From Nocardioides sp. JS614 (GTDB lineage Bacteria; Actinomycetota; Actinomycetes; Propionibacteriales; Nocardioidaceae), in NCBI RefSeq assembly GCF_000015265.1, contig NC_008699.1, positions 4,092,001-4,156,000 of the forward strand: a stretch of 64,000 nt of DNA, written 5' to 3'. Position 1 is the stretch's first letter. The number at the start of each line of letters is the position of its first letter. A program made the position numbers and the translations under genes. Below the pieces are notes generated by a model. The model did not search any database. It had not been told where the DNA came from and saw nothing but the letters and a program-made list of their open reading frames with translations. Positions 19,279 to 27,472 of this stretch are shown in pieces.

Positions 19279-19587
19279 TCAGAGCTTGATCTCGATGTCG
19301 ACGCCGGCAGGCAGGTCGAGGCGCATCAGCGAGTCGACGGTCTTCGGCGTGGGGTCGATGATGTCGATGAGGCGCTTGTGGGTGCGCATCTCGAAGTGCT
19401 CGCGGGAGTCCTTGTACTTGTGGGGCGAGCGGATGACGCAGTACACGTTCTTCTCGGTCGGCAGCGGCACCGGGCCGGCGACCTTGGCACCCGTGCGGGT
19501 GACGGTGTCCACGATCTTGCGCGCCGAGGTGTCGATCACCTCGTGGTCATAGGCCTTGAGCCTGATGCGGATCTTCTGTCCCGCCAT
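19279..19587 (-). CDS. rpsJ: 30S ribosomal protein S10
   Basis: S10 (NusE) binds the 30S head and also joins NusB in antitermination. The 102-residue product [20 protein letters not shown] is fully conserved, including [20 protein letters not shown]. The ATG at 19587 has an AGAGAGACCT-type weak ribosome site. It opens the S10 operon, behind a leader that carries a 23-base box shared with the rpsL leader. Confidence 0.98.
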   Translation of the reverse strand: MAGQKIRIRLKAYDHEVIDTSARKIVDTVTRTGAKVAGPVPLPTEKNVYCVIRSPHKYKDSREHFEMRTHKRLIDIIDPTPKTVDSLMRLDLPAGVDIEIKL

Positions 19588-20018
19588 AGGTCTCTCTCGT
19601 CCTTCTCGATTCGGTACCGCGTGCAGTCCCGGGGCTTCCTCCGGCTTGAGTCGGCCCCGCCCGGTGCTCCGCCGCCTCGCAGCTCCGACCCCCGCGGTCG
19701 GGCGTGTCGCACCTGTGAGGCACAACACGAGACCGGTTGATCTCGCCTGCTGTGTTGGTGGTGCCCGACGGTTCGTCGGGCGGATCGGGTCTCCTGGGTC
19801 GGTGCGGCCGCACGCCGGACCACTGACCCCTCATGGAGACGCGATTCAGTAGTCAAGATGTGTGGCGCACCCCGGCAACCCGCCGAAGCAACCGGACCAT
19901 CTTGGCAGACTTCGCGGCGAGCACCAAACTCGGCGCCGCTGACCACCCCTGACCGCTCCCCGACCGCCCCCCGGCCGCCCTCCGACCTCCGACGGCGGGC
20001 ACCTGGGAGGATGTCCGG
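19588..20018 (-). promoter_or_regulatory. S10 operon leader and promoter region
   Basis: This 431-base gap separates rpsJ from the divergent membrane-protein gene at 20019. It holds the shared 23-base box (19688-19710) and a GCCCGAC/GTCGGGC hairpin (19763-19781). A TTGACT (minus strand, 19856-19851) could be a -35, but no clear -10 follows it. No gene is seen. Confidence 0.6.
19688..19710 (-). promoter_or_regulatory. Conserved box in the rpsJ leader, shared with rpsL
   Basis: On the minus strand the box reads GCGACACGCCCGACC, one variable base (G), then CGGGGGT, ending about 100 bases before the rpsJ ATG. The copy before rpsL (40886-40908) matches at 22 of 23 positions. The box and the next bases can fold as CCGACC with GGTCGG. 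Confidence 0.65.
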
Positions 20019-21107
20019 GTGTCGGGCGACCAGTACCCTCCCCCGGGCGGATCGCCCCCGAGCCCGCCCCCGCCCGGATGGCAGCCACCGCCGCCCCCGA
20101 CACCCGTCCCGCCGGCGCCCGGCTGGGCGCAGTCGCCAGTCGTCGCGCCGGGCATGCTGGGCGCCGCACACAAGCCGGGTGCGATGCCGCTGCGCCCGCT
20201 CGCGCTCGGCGACATGTACGACGCGGCGTTCCGGATCATCCGGTTCAACCCGAAGGCCACGGTCGGCTCCGCGGTGCTCGTCGCGGCGGTCGCGATGGGC
20301 GTCCCGGTCCTGGTCACCGCGCTGCTGACGCTGGTCGTGGATCTCTCCGCCGCACAGTCCGGCGACGACCTCTCCACTGCCGAGGTCGTCGGCTACGCCG
20401 GGTCGATCGGCTCGCTGTTCCTCGGCACCGCGCTGCAGTCGGTGGGCTCGATCCTGGTCACCGGCATGGTCGCCCACGTGACGGCGGCCGCGGCGATCGG
20501 CCGCCGGCTCACCCTCGGCGAGGCCTGGGCCGCGACCCGGGGCTCGCGCTGGCGGCTGGTCGGGCTGACACTGCTGCTGGGCCTGATGCTGGCCGGGCTG
20601 CTGCTCGCCTACGGCCTGCTCTGGATCCTGGCGGTCGTGCTGCTGCCGACCTGGGCGATCGTCCTGTTCGGCGTGCTCAGCGTCCCGGCGTTCCTCGCGT
20701 TCGCCTGCTGGTTCTGGATCCGGGTCTACTACCTGCCGGTGCCGGCCCTGATGATCGAGCGGACCCGGGTGCTGGCCGCGATCGGGCGGGGCTTCCGGCT
20801 GACCCGGCGGCAGTTCTGGCGGACCTTCGGGATCGCGCTGCTGACCGTGATCGTCACGGGGATCGCCGGGAGCATGCTGTCGGCGCCGTTCACGATCGCC
20901 GCTCAGCTGCTGCCGCTGGCGATGGCCGAGTCCCGCTACGCCGTACTCGTCCTGGTCGTGCTGAGCGCGATCGCCACCGTCGTCCAGACCGCGTTCGTCA
21001 CCCCCTTCACCTCCGCGGTCACGAGCGTGCAGTACCTCGACCAGCGGATCCGCAAGGAGGCCTACGACGTCGAGCTGATGACCCAGGCCGGGATCACCGC
21101 GTCGTGA
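20019..21107 (+). CDS. Multi-pass membrane protein with Pro-rich N-terminus, MoxR-locus partner
   Basis: The 362-residue product has a Pro/Gly-rich cytoplasmic head (about 1-48) and the conserved entry LRPLALGDMYDAAFRIIRFN. About six hydrophobic segments follow between residues 80 and 340. The layout resembles glycerophosphodiester phosphodiesterase-type membrane domains, but no catalytic domain is present, so no enzyme activity is claimed. GTG at 20019 follows a GGGAGGA ribosome site. Its stop overlaps the next gene by four bases, making it the first gene of the DUF4129-DUF4350-MoxR-DUF58 operon. Confidence 0.85.
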   Translation: MSGDQYPPPGGSPPSPPPPGWQPPPPPTPVPPAPGWAQSPVVAPGMLGAAHKPGAMPLRPLALGDMYDAAFRIIRFNPKATVGSAVLVAAVAMGVPVLVTALLTLVVDLSAAQSGDDLSTAEVVGYAGSIGSLFLGTALQSVGSILVTGMVAHVTAAAAIGRRLTLGEAWAATRGSRWRLVGLTLLLGLMLAGLLLAYGLLWILAVVLLPTWAIVLFGVLSVPAFLAFACWFWIRVYYLPVPALMIERTRVLAAIGRGFRLTRRQFWRTFGIALLTVIVTGIAGSMLSAPFTIAAQLLPLAMAESRYAVLVLVVLSAIATVVQTAFVTPFTSAVTSVQYLDQRIRKEAYDVELMTQAGITAS

Positions 21108-21727
21108 CCGGTCCGCTGCTCGCGATCCTGGCCGAGCCCCCGCTCGATCCGTCGCCGGACGAGGCCGGCTCGCTGCTGCGCCGGGAGCTGGTGCGCCCGG
21201 AGTACCACGACCGCGACGTGCTCCAGCAGGTGCTGGACTGGGTCGACCGGCTGGTGAGCAGCGCCGTCGACGCCGCCTCGCGGACCCCACCACTGTCGAC
21301 GTTCGCGGCCATGGTCGCGTTCCTGCTGCTCGCGCTCGGACTGGGTTGGCTGGTCTCCCGGGCGCGGCGTACCGCCCGGTCCACCCGGGAGCGCGCGGTG
21401 CTGCCGGCGGGAGCCGTCCTGAGGGCGGACGACCTGCGGGCCCGGGCCGAGCGGGCGCTCGCGGAGGGCCGCGCCGAGGACGCGGTGGTCGACGCATTCC
21501 GCGCGCTCGCCGTCCGGCAGGTCGAGCGCGGCGTGCTGGAGGACCGCCCTGGTGCCACCGCTCACGAGGTCGCCACCGCCCTCGGCGCTGCTCACCCCGA
21601 CCAGCGACCGCGGGTCGACGGCACCGCGGCGCTCTTCGACGCGGTGCGGTACGGCGACCGACCGGCCTCGCCCGCCCAGGCACGGGGCGTGCTGGAGCTC
21701 GATGACGTGCTGGGCGGTCGGGGATGA
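21104..21727 (+). CDS. DUF4129 domain-containing membrane protein
   Basis: The 207-residue product opens VTGPLLAILAEPPLDPSPDE with a four-base GTGA overlap. It has one transmembrane helix (about residues 65-85, FAAMVAFLLLALGLGWLVS) and a cytoplasmic C-terminal helical region (LRARAERALAEGRAEDAVVD) typical of DUF4129. Such proteins sit beside MoxR and DUF58 genes; their role is not established. The stop overlaps the next gene's ATG. Confidence 0.85.
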   Translation: MTGPLLAILAEPPLDPSPDEAGSLLRRELVRPEYHDRDVLQQVLDWVDRLVSSAVDAASRTPPLSTFAAMVAFLLLALGLGWLVSRARRTARSTRERAVLPAGAVLRADDLRARAERALAEGRAEDAVVDAFRALAVRQVERGVLEDRPGATAHEVATALGAAHPDQRPRVDGTAALFDAVRYGDRPASPAQARGVLELDDVLGGRG

Positions 21728-22839
21728 GTGGCCACGGGCTGCTCCGGCAGCGCTCCACGCTGGTCGTCCTCGCCGGCCTGACGCTCGCGGTCGTCGTCGT
21801 GCTCCTGCTCGGCGACGCCGGCGCCCGTCGTGGCGTGGCGCTCGACCCGGACAACCCCGACCCGGACGGCGCGCGAGCCCTCGCGCGGGTGCTTTCCGAC
21901 CAGGGGGTGGACGTGACGATCGCGCGCGGCGCTGAGGCCCTCGACGCGACCGAGGTCGAGGACGCGACCGTGCTGGTGACCTCGACCGGGCTGCTCGGGG
22001 AGAGCACGATCGCGCGACTCGTCGAGCACACCGCGGGGGCCCGGCTGGTGCTGGCCGAGCCCGGCCCGGGCACCACCGCGGCGCTCGGCGTCGACAGCCT
22101 GCCCTACCAGGTGACGCTCGACGAGCCGCGCCCCGCCGACTGCGCGGACCCGACGTATGCCGGGCTCTCCGTCCAGGTCGACCACGCCGTGGAGTACCCC
22201 GTGCGCGGCGGCTGCTTCCGCGGCGAGCACGGGGCGCTCGTGGCCGAGCCCCGTCCCGACCTCGTGCTGCTCGGCGCCGGCGAGCTGCTCAGCAACGGCC
22301 AGGTGCTCCGCGCCGACGACGCCGCGGTCGCGCTGCGGCTGCTCGGCGAGCGGGACCACCTGGTCTGGTACGTGCCCTCCCTCGACGACCTGGTCGGCGA
22401 CGACGGGGTCAGTCTCGCCACCCTGCTGCCGCGCTGGCTGCGGCCCGCGCTCTGGGTGCTCGCGCTCAGTGCGTTCGCGCTGCTGCTGTGGCGGGCGCGA
22501 CGGCTGGGACCGCTCGCGACCGAGCCGCTGCCGGTGGTCGTGAAGGCCATCGAGACCACCCGGAGCCGGGGCCGGCTCTACCGCAAGGCCGGCGATCGCG
22601 GGCACGCCGCCGAGGTCCTGCGCTCGGCCGCCCGAAGGCACGCGGCCGACCGGCTCGGGCTCGACACGCGCGCCGACGCGGCCAGGCTGGTCGACGACGT
22701 CGTCCGTCACACCGGCCGGGCTCGCGACGAGGTCGCGTGGCTGCTCGGGCCCGGCGCCCCTCCCCCGACCACCGACCACGACCTGATCGCCCTGGCCGAC
22801 CGCCTGGCCCAGCTCGACAGAGAGGTACGCCGCCCATGA
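21724..22839 (+). CDS. DUF4350 domain-containing protein
   Basis: The 371-residue protein has an N-terminal transmembrane anchor (about 14-32) and an extracytoplasmic DUF4350 domain (about 40-230, with DNPDPDGARALARVLSDQGV near its start). A second membrane helix follows (about 240-256, LWVLALSAFALLLWRA), then a cytoplasmic tail. It overlaps its neighbours by four bases on each side. The position corresponds to Rv3691 in Mycobacterium tuberculosis. Confidence 0.85.
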   Translation: MSGHGLLRQRSTLVVLAGLTLAVVVVLLLGDAGARRGVALDPDNPDPDGARALARVLSDQGVDVTIARGAEALDATEVEDATVLVTSTGLLGESTIARLVEHTAGARLVLAEPGPGTTAALGVDSLPYQVTLDEPRPADCADPTYAGLSVQVDHAVEYPVRGGCFRGEHGALVAEPRPDLVLLGAGELLSNGQVLRADDAAVALRLLGERDHLVWYVPSLDDLVGDDGVSLATLLPRWLRPALWVLALSAFALLLWRARRLGPLATEPLPVVVKAIETTRSRGRLYRKAGDRGHAAEVLRSAARRHAADRLGLDTRADAARLVDDVVRHTGRARDEVAWLLGPGAPPPTTDHDLIALADRLAQLDREVRRP

Positions 22840-23834
22840 CCGACCCCCACCACCCCGACCACCCCGGCCGTTCCGAGGCCGCCGACCGGGACGCGCGCGA
22901 CCGGCTCGCCGCCGTACGCACCGAGGTCGCGAAGGCCGTCGTCGGCCAGGACGCCGCCGTGTCGGGCCTGCTCGTGGCCCTGCTGTGCGGCGGGCACGTG
23001 CTGATGGAAGGCGTGCCCGGCGTCGCGAAGACGCTGCTGGTGCGCACCCTCGCGGCGGCGCTCTCGGTGGACGCGCGCCGGGTGCAGTTCACCCCCGACC
23101 TGATGCCCGGCGACATCACCGGCTCGATGGTCATCGACGGCACCCGCGGGGAGCTGATCTTCCGCGAGGGTCCGATCTTCACGAACCTGCTGCTGGCCGA
23201 CGAGATCAACCGCACCCCGCCGAAGACCCAGTCGGCGCTGCTCGAGGCGATGGAGGAGGGCCAGGTCTCGGTGGACGGCGTCTCTCGGCCGCTGCCTCGC
23301 CCCTTCCTCGTCGCGGCGACGCAGAACCCGGTCGAGTACGAAGGCACCTACCCGCTCCCCGAGGCGCAGCTGGACCGCTTCCTGCTCAAGGTGGTCCTGC
23401 CGATCCCCGAGCGGGCGGACGAGCTGGAGATCGTGCGCCGACACGCGGCCGGCTTCGATCCGCGCGACGTCCCGGCCGCCGGCGTGCGCGCGGTGGCCGG
23501 CGCCGACGACATCACGGCCGGCCGGGCGGCGGTCGGCCGGGTGCAGGTGACGCCGGAGGTCGCGGCGTACGTCGTCGACATCGCCCGGGCGACCCGGGAG
23601 TCGCCGTCGCTGAGCCTGGGGGTGAGCCCCCGCGGCGCCACCGCGCTGCTGCGCTCGGCCCGGGCCTGGGCATGGCTGACCGGCCGGGACTTCGTGACGC
23701 CCGACGACGTCAAGGCGCTGGCGCACGCGACGCTCGTGCACCGCCTCGGGCTGCGACCCGAGGCCGAGCTCGAGGGCGTCGACGTCGGCCAGGTGCTCGC
23801 GTCCGCCCTCGGGTCGGTGCCGGTCCCGAGGTAG
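22836..23834 (+). CDS. MoxR-family AAA+ ATPase
   Basis: MoxR ATPases act as chaperones for von Willebrand/DUF58 partners and cell-envelope processes. The 332-residue product has Walker A GVPGVAKT (about residue 59), Walker B LLLADEINRTPPK, sensor 1 VAATQNPVEYEGTYPLPEAQ and the C-terminal lid. The ATG overlaps the DUF4350 stop and a DUF58 gene follows 10 bases later. It matches Rv3692 (moxR2) in order. Confidence 0.95.
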   Translation: MTDPHHPDHPGRSEAADRDARDRLAAVRTEVAKAVVGQDAAVSGLLVALLCGGHVLMEGVPGVAKTLLVRTLAAALSVDARRVQFTPDLMPGDITGSMVIDGTRGELIFREGPIFTNLLLADEINRTPPKTQSALLEAMEEGQVSVDGVSRPLPRPFLVAATQNPVEYEGTYPLPEAQLDRFLLKVVLPIPERADELEIVRRHAAGFDPRDVPAAGVRAVAGADDITAGRAAVGRVQVTPEVAAYVVDIARATRESPSLSLGVSPRGATALLRSARAWAWLTGRDFVTPDDVKALAHATLVHRLGLRPEAELEGVDVGQVLASALGSVPVPR

Positions 23835-23844
23835 AGGAGCGTCG

Positions 23845-25137
23845 ATGGCGATCTCCGGCCGGGTCCCGCTGCTGCTGCTCCTCGGGGTAGCGGCCGTGCT
23901 GCTGCGCCCGGGGATGGGGACGGTCTGGCTGTGGGTGCTCGCGGTCGCGCTCCTGGTGGCCGCCGACCTGCTGCTGGCGCCCGCACCCGAGCGGCTCTCC
24001 TTCGAGCGGCCGGCGGTCGGGACGGTGCTTCTGGGGCAGCCGACCGAGACCCGGCTGGTCGCGTGCAACGTGTCGCGACGCCGGGTCCGGGGCACCCTGC
24101 GGGACGCGTGGCAGCCGTCGGCCGGCGCGACCGGCAACCGGCACCGGCTCGCCCTCGGGCCGGGTGACCGGGTGGAGCTGCGCACGGCACTGCTGCCGGT
24201 GCGGCGGGGGGACCTGCGCGCCCTGGGCGTCACCGTGCGCCTGCGGGGTCCGCTGGGGCTGGCCGCGCGCCAACGCACCCGCGTCGTCGACGGGGCGGTC
24301 CGCTCGCTGCCGCCGTTCGACTCCCGCAAGCACCTGCCCAGCAGGCTGGCCCGGCTGCGGGACCTGGACGGCCGCGCCGCGGTGCGGGTGCGCGGCGCCG
24401 GCACCGAGTTCGACTCGCTGCGCGAGTACGTGCGCGGCGACGACGTACGCTCCATCGACTGGCGCGCGAGCGCGCGCAACCGTGCGGTCGTGGTCCGCAC
24501 CTGGCAGCCCGAGCGCGACCGTCGAGTGGTGCTCGTGCTCGACACCTCACGGACCTCGGCCGGACGGGTCGGCGACGTCCCCCGCCTCGACTCCGCGATG
24601 GACGCCGCCTTGCTGCTCGCGGCGCTCGCCGCCCGGGCCGGCGACCGCGTCGACTTCGTGGCCGGCGACCGTCGGGTCCGGGCCCGGCTCCGCTCCGCCG
24701 GCGCCCGCGACGTCGCCGCGCGGCTCCAGGACGCCATGGCCGACCTCGAGCCGCTGATCGCCGAGGCCGACTGGGACTCGCTCGCCGGCGCGGTCACCGC
24801 GCTGGGCCGCCAGCGCGCGCTGGTCGTCCTCCTCACCCCGCTCGAGCCGGCGGCGGTCGAGGAGGGACTGCTCCCCGTCCTGCCGACGCTCACCAAGCAC
24901 CACCGGGTGGTGCTCGCCTCGGTCCGCGACCCCGCGCTGGAGCAGCTCGCCGCCGCGCGCGGCACCCTCGACGAGGTGTACGACGCCGCCGCGGCCGAGC
25001 AGGTCCTCGGCCGGCGCCGCCGTACCGCCGGGCTGCTGCGCACGCTCGGCGTGGACGTGGTGGACGCCGACGCCGAGCAGCTGCCGCCCGCCCTGGCCGA
25101 CCACTACCTGAGCCTCAAGGCGCGCGGGCTGCTCTGA
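23845..25137 (+). CDS. DUF58 domain-containing protein
   Basis: The 430-residue product has two N-terminal hydrophobic segments (about residues 5-40). The DUF58 signature follows: SLREYVRGDDVRSIDWRASA near 190-210, then a von Willebrand-like RRVVLVLDTSRTSAG. DUF58 proteins partner with MoxR ATPases. A GAGG ribosome site lies before the ATG. It is the last gene of the operon and converges on the SpoIIM-like gene across a palindromic spacer. It corresponds to Rv3693. Confidence 0.92.
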   Translation: MAISGRVPLLLLLGVAAVLLRPGMGTVWLWVLAVALLVAADLLLAPAPERLSFERPAVGTVLLGQPTETRLVACNVSRRRVRGTLRDAWQPSAGATGNRHRLALGPGDRVELRTALLPVRRGDLRALGVTVRLRGPLGLAARQRTRVVDGAVRSLPPFDSRKHLPSRLARLRDLDGRAAVRVRGAGTEFDSLREYVRGDDVRSIDWRASARNRAVVVRTWQPERDRRVVLVLDTSRTSAGRVGDVPRLDSAMDAALLLAALAARAGDRVDFVAGDRRVRARLRSAGARDVAARLQDAMADLEPLIAEADWDSLAGAVTALGRQRALVVLLTPLEPAAVEEGLLPVLPTLTKHHRVVLASVRDPALEQLAAARGTLDEVYDAAAAEQVLGRRRRTAGLLRTLGVDVVDADAEQLPPALADHYLSLKARGLL

Positions 25138-25156
25138 TCGGCGCGGCGGTGGTGGA

Positions 25157-25246
25157 CGGTTTCCCCGGTTAACCGGGGAAACCGGAACTGTTGGGCCGAA
25201 ACTTCGGGCCAGAAGTTCCAACATCCCCGGTGAACCGGGGAAACCG
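25157..25246. terminator. Nested palindromes between convergent genes
   Basis: A perfect 28-base palindrome (25157-25184, centre CCGGTT/AACCGG) is followed by a GGAACT/AGTTCC stem (25184-25219) and a second CCCCGGT-GA-ACCGGGG hairpin (25225-25240) ending AAACCG. The DUF58 and SpoIIM-like genes end on either side, so a bidirectional terminator is likely. The two outer units are also near-copies of each other. Confidence 0.65.
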
Positions 25247-25256
25247 ACCCCGGCGC

Positions 25257-26252
25257 TCAGGCCTCGCTGGTGACCCGGTCCTCGAGGAGGGCGGGGTCGA
25301 GGTCGCCGGTGTGGCCACGACGGACGGCGTCGCGGCCGAGCACGAACACGTAGGAGAGGAACACCGCCTCGGCGAGGACGCCGATGCCGACGCGGGCCCA
25401 GGTCGGCAGGCCGGAGGGAGTCACGAACGCCTCGATCAGGCCGCTGACGAGCAGCACGGCGACCAGGCCGAGGGCGACGGTGCCGGCGGTGCGGCCCTCC
25501 CGCGCCAGCGCCTGGGTACGGGTCAGCGGACCGGGCTCCACCCAGGACCAGAACAGCCGCAGGCCGACGCCGCCGGCGACGAACACCGCGGTCAGCTCGA
25601 GCAGCCCGTGGGGCAGGATCAGCCCCCAGAAGTGCGCACCGTGGTCATGGCGGATCATGATCGAGCCGATGATCGCGAGGTTCGCGATGTTCTGGAACAG
25701 CAGGTAGACGACCGGGACGCCGAGCACCCCCAGCGCCAGGCACAGCGCGGCGACCCAGGCGTTGTTGACCCAGACCTGGGCGGCGAAGTGACTCGCGGCG
25801 TACTCGCTGTAGTAGTCCTCGAAGTCGTGGGCGACCAACTGGTCGACCTGCTCGGGTGAGAGCAGGCTCTGCTCGACCGCCGGGTGGTCCAGCAACCACA
25901 GCATCATCACGGCGGTCACCGCGACGTTGGCCGCGAGCGTGCCGAGCCACCACCAGCGCAGCCGGTACAGCGCGGCCGGGAACCGGTCGACGAAGAAGAG
26001 GCGGACGCCGCGCCAGGTGCTCGTGCGGGTGCCCGTGGCCCGGTTGCGGGCCCGGGAGAGCAGGGCCGAGAGGTGGGCGACGACGGTGGCGTCCGGCGCG
26101 GAGGTGCGTACGACCGAGAGATGGGTGGCGACCCGCTGATAGCGCTCGACGAGCTCGTCGGCCTCGGCGCCCGTGAGCCGATGCTTGCGGGTCAGCTCCT
26201 CGAGCCGGCGCCACTCCGACGCGTGCGCGCCGACGTACGCGTCGAGGTCCAT
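25257..26252 (-). CDS. Stage II sporulation protein M (SpoIIM)-like membrane protein
   Basis: The 331-residue product has a charged N-terminal half (residues 1-95, MDLDAYVGAHASEWRRLEEL) and five or six transmembrane segments from about residue 110. These include the SpoIIM-type ANLAIIGSIM and HGLLELTAVFVAGGVGLRLF. The host probably does not form endospores, so this is the actinobacterial homologue of unknown function, like Rv3694c. It is divergent from the RDD gene by 56 bases. Confidence 0.88.
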   Translation of the reverse strand: MDLDAYVGAHASEWRRLEELTRKHRLTGAEADELVERYQRVATHLSVVRTSAPDATVVAHLSALLSRARNRATGTRTSTWRGVRLFFVDRFPAALYRLRWWWLGTLAANVAVTAVMMLWLLDHPAVEQSLLSPEQVDQLVAHDFEDYYSEYAASHFAAQVWVNNAWVAALCLALGVLGVPVVYLLFQNIANLAIIGSIMIRHDHGAHFWGLILPHGLLELTAVFVAGGVGLRLFWSWVEPGPLTRTQALAREGRTAGTVALGLVAVLLVSGLIEAFVTPSGLPTWARVGIGVLAEAVFLSYVFVLGRDAVRRGHTGDLDPALLEDRVTSEA

Positions 26253-26308
26253 GACCAGGAGCCTAGGCTCCCCGCGCCGGGCCCCGGCCGCTCCTACACT
26301 GGGCGCCG

Positions 26309-27118
26309 ATGGCGCCCCCCGAGTTCGCGACGCTCACCACCGACGACCTGGTCACCGGCGAGGCGGTCGCGCTCGACCTCCCGCCCGCGGGCCTCGGCCT
26401 GCGGATCGCCTCCGGCCTGGTCGACGTGCTCGTCACCGCCGGCGTCCTGGTCGCGCTGGTCCTCGGCCTGGTGATCGCCGCCCTCCAGGCGGACGAGGCG
26501 CTGCTCCAGGTCGCGATGCTGGCCGCCGTGATCGTCGCCTTCGTGGGTTTCCCGACCGCGCTGGAGACGCTGAGCGGCGGTCGCTCCCTGGGCAAGCTGG
26601 CGTTCGGGCTGCGCACGGTGCGCGACGACGCGGGGCCGATCTCCTTCCAGCACGCGTTCGTCCGGGCCCTGGTCGGCGTCGTCGAGATCTACCTGTTCTT
26701 CGGCGGGCCCGCGTTCTTCTCGGCGCTGCTGAGCGTCCGCGGCAAGCGGCTCGGCGACTTCGCCGCCGGGACGTACGTCGTCCGTGAGCGGGTCAAGCTG
26801 CAGCTCGGCCCGCCCGCGGCGATGCCGCCGCAGCTGGCGCGCTGGGCGGCCGGCGCCGACCTCGCCGCGCTGCCGACCGGCCTGGCCCTGGCCGTGCGCC
26901 AGTTCCTCGCGCGGCTCCCGCAGATCGACCCGGCTTCGCGGGCGAGCATCGGCGGCCGGCTGGCCGCGGCCGTCGAGGAGTACGTCGCCCCCGCGCCACC
27001 AGCGGGCACCCCACCCGAGGCGTTCCTCGCCGCGGTCGTGGCGGCCCGGCGCGACCGCGACGCGGCCCGGCTGGCGCGGCAGGCGGAGCTGCGCCGGCGG
27101 CTGACCCGCGACCGCTGA
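26309..27118 (+). CDS. RDD family membrane protein
   Basis: The 269-residue protein has the RDD domain (about 20-160): LGLRIASGLVDVLV with the Arg-Asp signature region, GGRSLGKLAFGLRTV and KRLGDFAAGTYVV, with three or four membrane helices. A basic cytoplasmic tail follows. RDD proteins are proposed transporters or membrane scaffolds. It is divergent from the SpoIIM-like gene, as Rv3695 is from Rv3694c. Confidence 0.9.
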   Translation: MAPPEFATLTTDDLVTGEAVALDLPPAGLGLRIASGLVDVLVTAGVLVALVLGLVIAALQADEALLQVAMLAAVIVAFVGFPTALETLSGGRSLGKLAFGLRTVRDDAGPISFQHAFVRALVGVVEIYLFFGGPAFFSALLSVRGKRLGDFAAGTYVVRERVKLQLGPPAAMPPQLARWAAGADLAALPTGLALAVRQFLARLPQIDPASRASIGGRLAAAVEEYVAPAPPAGTPPEAFLAAVVAARRDRDAARLARQAELRRRLTRDR

Positions 27119-27472
27119 GCCCGCGGTCCCGGGCGAAGGTCACGGAACGTGACCACCGGCGGGCCCAAGGTCAACCGGTTCTGCTGTCCTTGGTCCCTCC
27201 CCCGCACCCGGGGGCGCGCCCACGATGGGCCCGTGCCGGCAGCATCCCGTTGCCGGCAGCGCATGGAGATCGTCCGGCTCCCCGACCCGGTCGCGGCGGA
27301 ACCACGCCCGGTTGTGGGAGCGTTCCCATAGAAACGCGATGCGTGTTACGGAAACGTTACGGCTGGTCCTTGACGGGAGGGAGCGTAAACGTTTACATCG
27401 TGTTCGACGGAGCGGGTTTCGGGCACGCGGACCCAGGACGGACCTGCTGACAACGCAGAGAGGAAAGCACGC
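27119..27472 (+). promoter_or_regulatory. Control region of the sugar ABC operon
   Basis: The 354-base gap holds no gene. It contains the CebR-like palindrome TGGGAGCGTTCCCA (27315-27328), GTTACG repeated 11 bases apart (27345 and 27356), and the perfect 12-base palindrome GTAAACGTTTAC (27385-27396). TTGACG (27370-27375) and TTACAT (27393-27398), 17 bases apart, are a plausible promoter whose -10 overlaps the second palindrome. A GAGAGGAAAG ribosome site precedes the next start. Confidence 0.7.

Noticed and set aside
19851..19856. TTGACT as a -35 for rpsJ
   Set aside because: No acceptable -10 hexamer lies 16-19 bases downstream, so it is only mentioned in the leader entry.
19536..22076. A minus-strand frame of over 800 codons across rpsJ and the MoxR locus
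   Set aside because: It crosses well-supported genes on both strands and shows only Arg/Pro/Gly-rich sequence.
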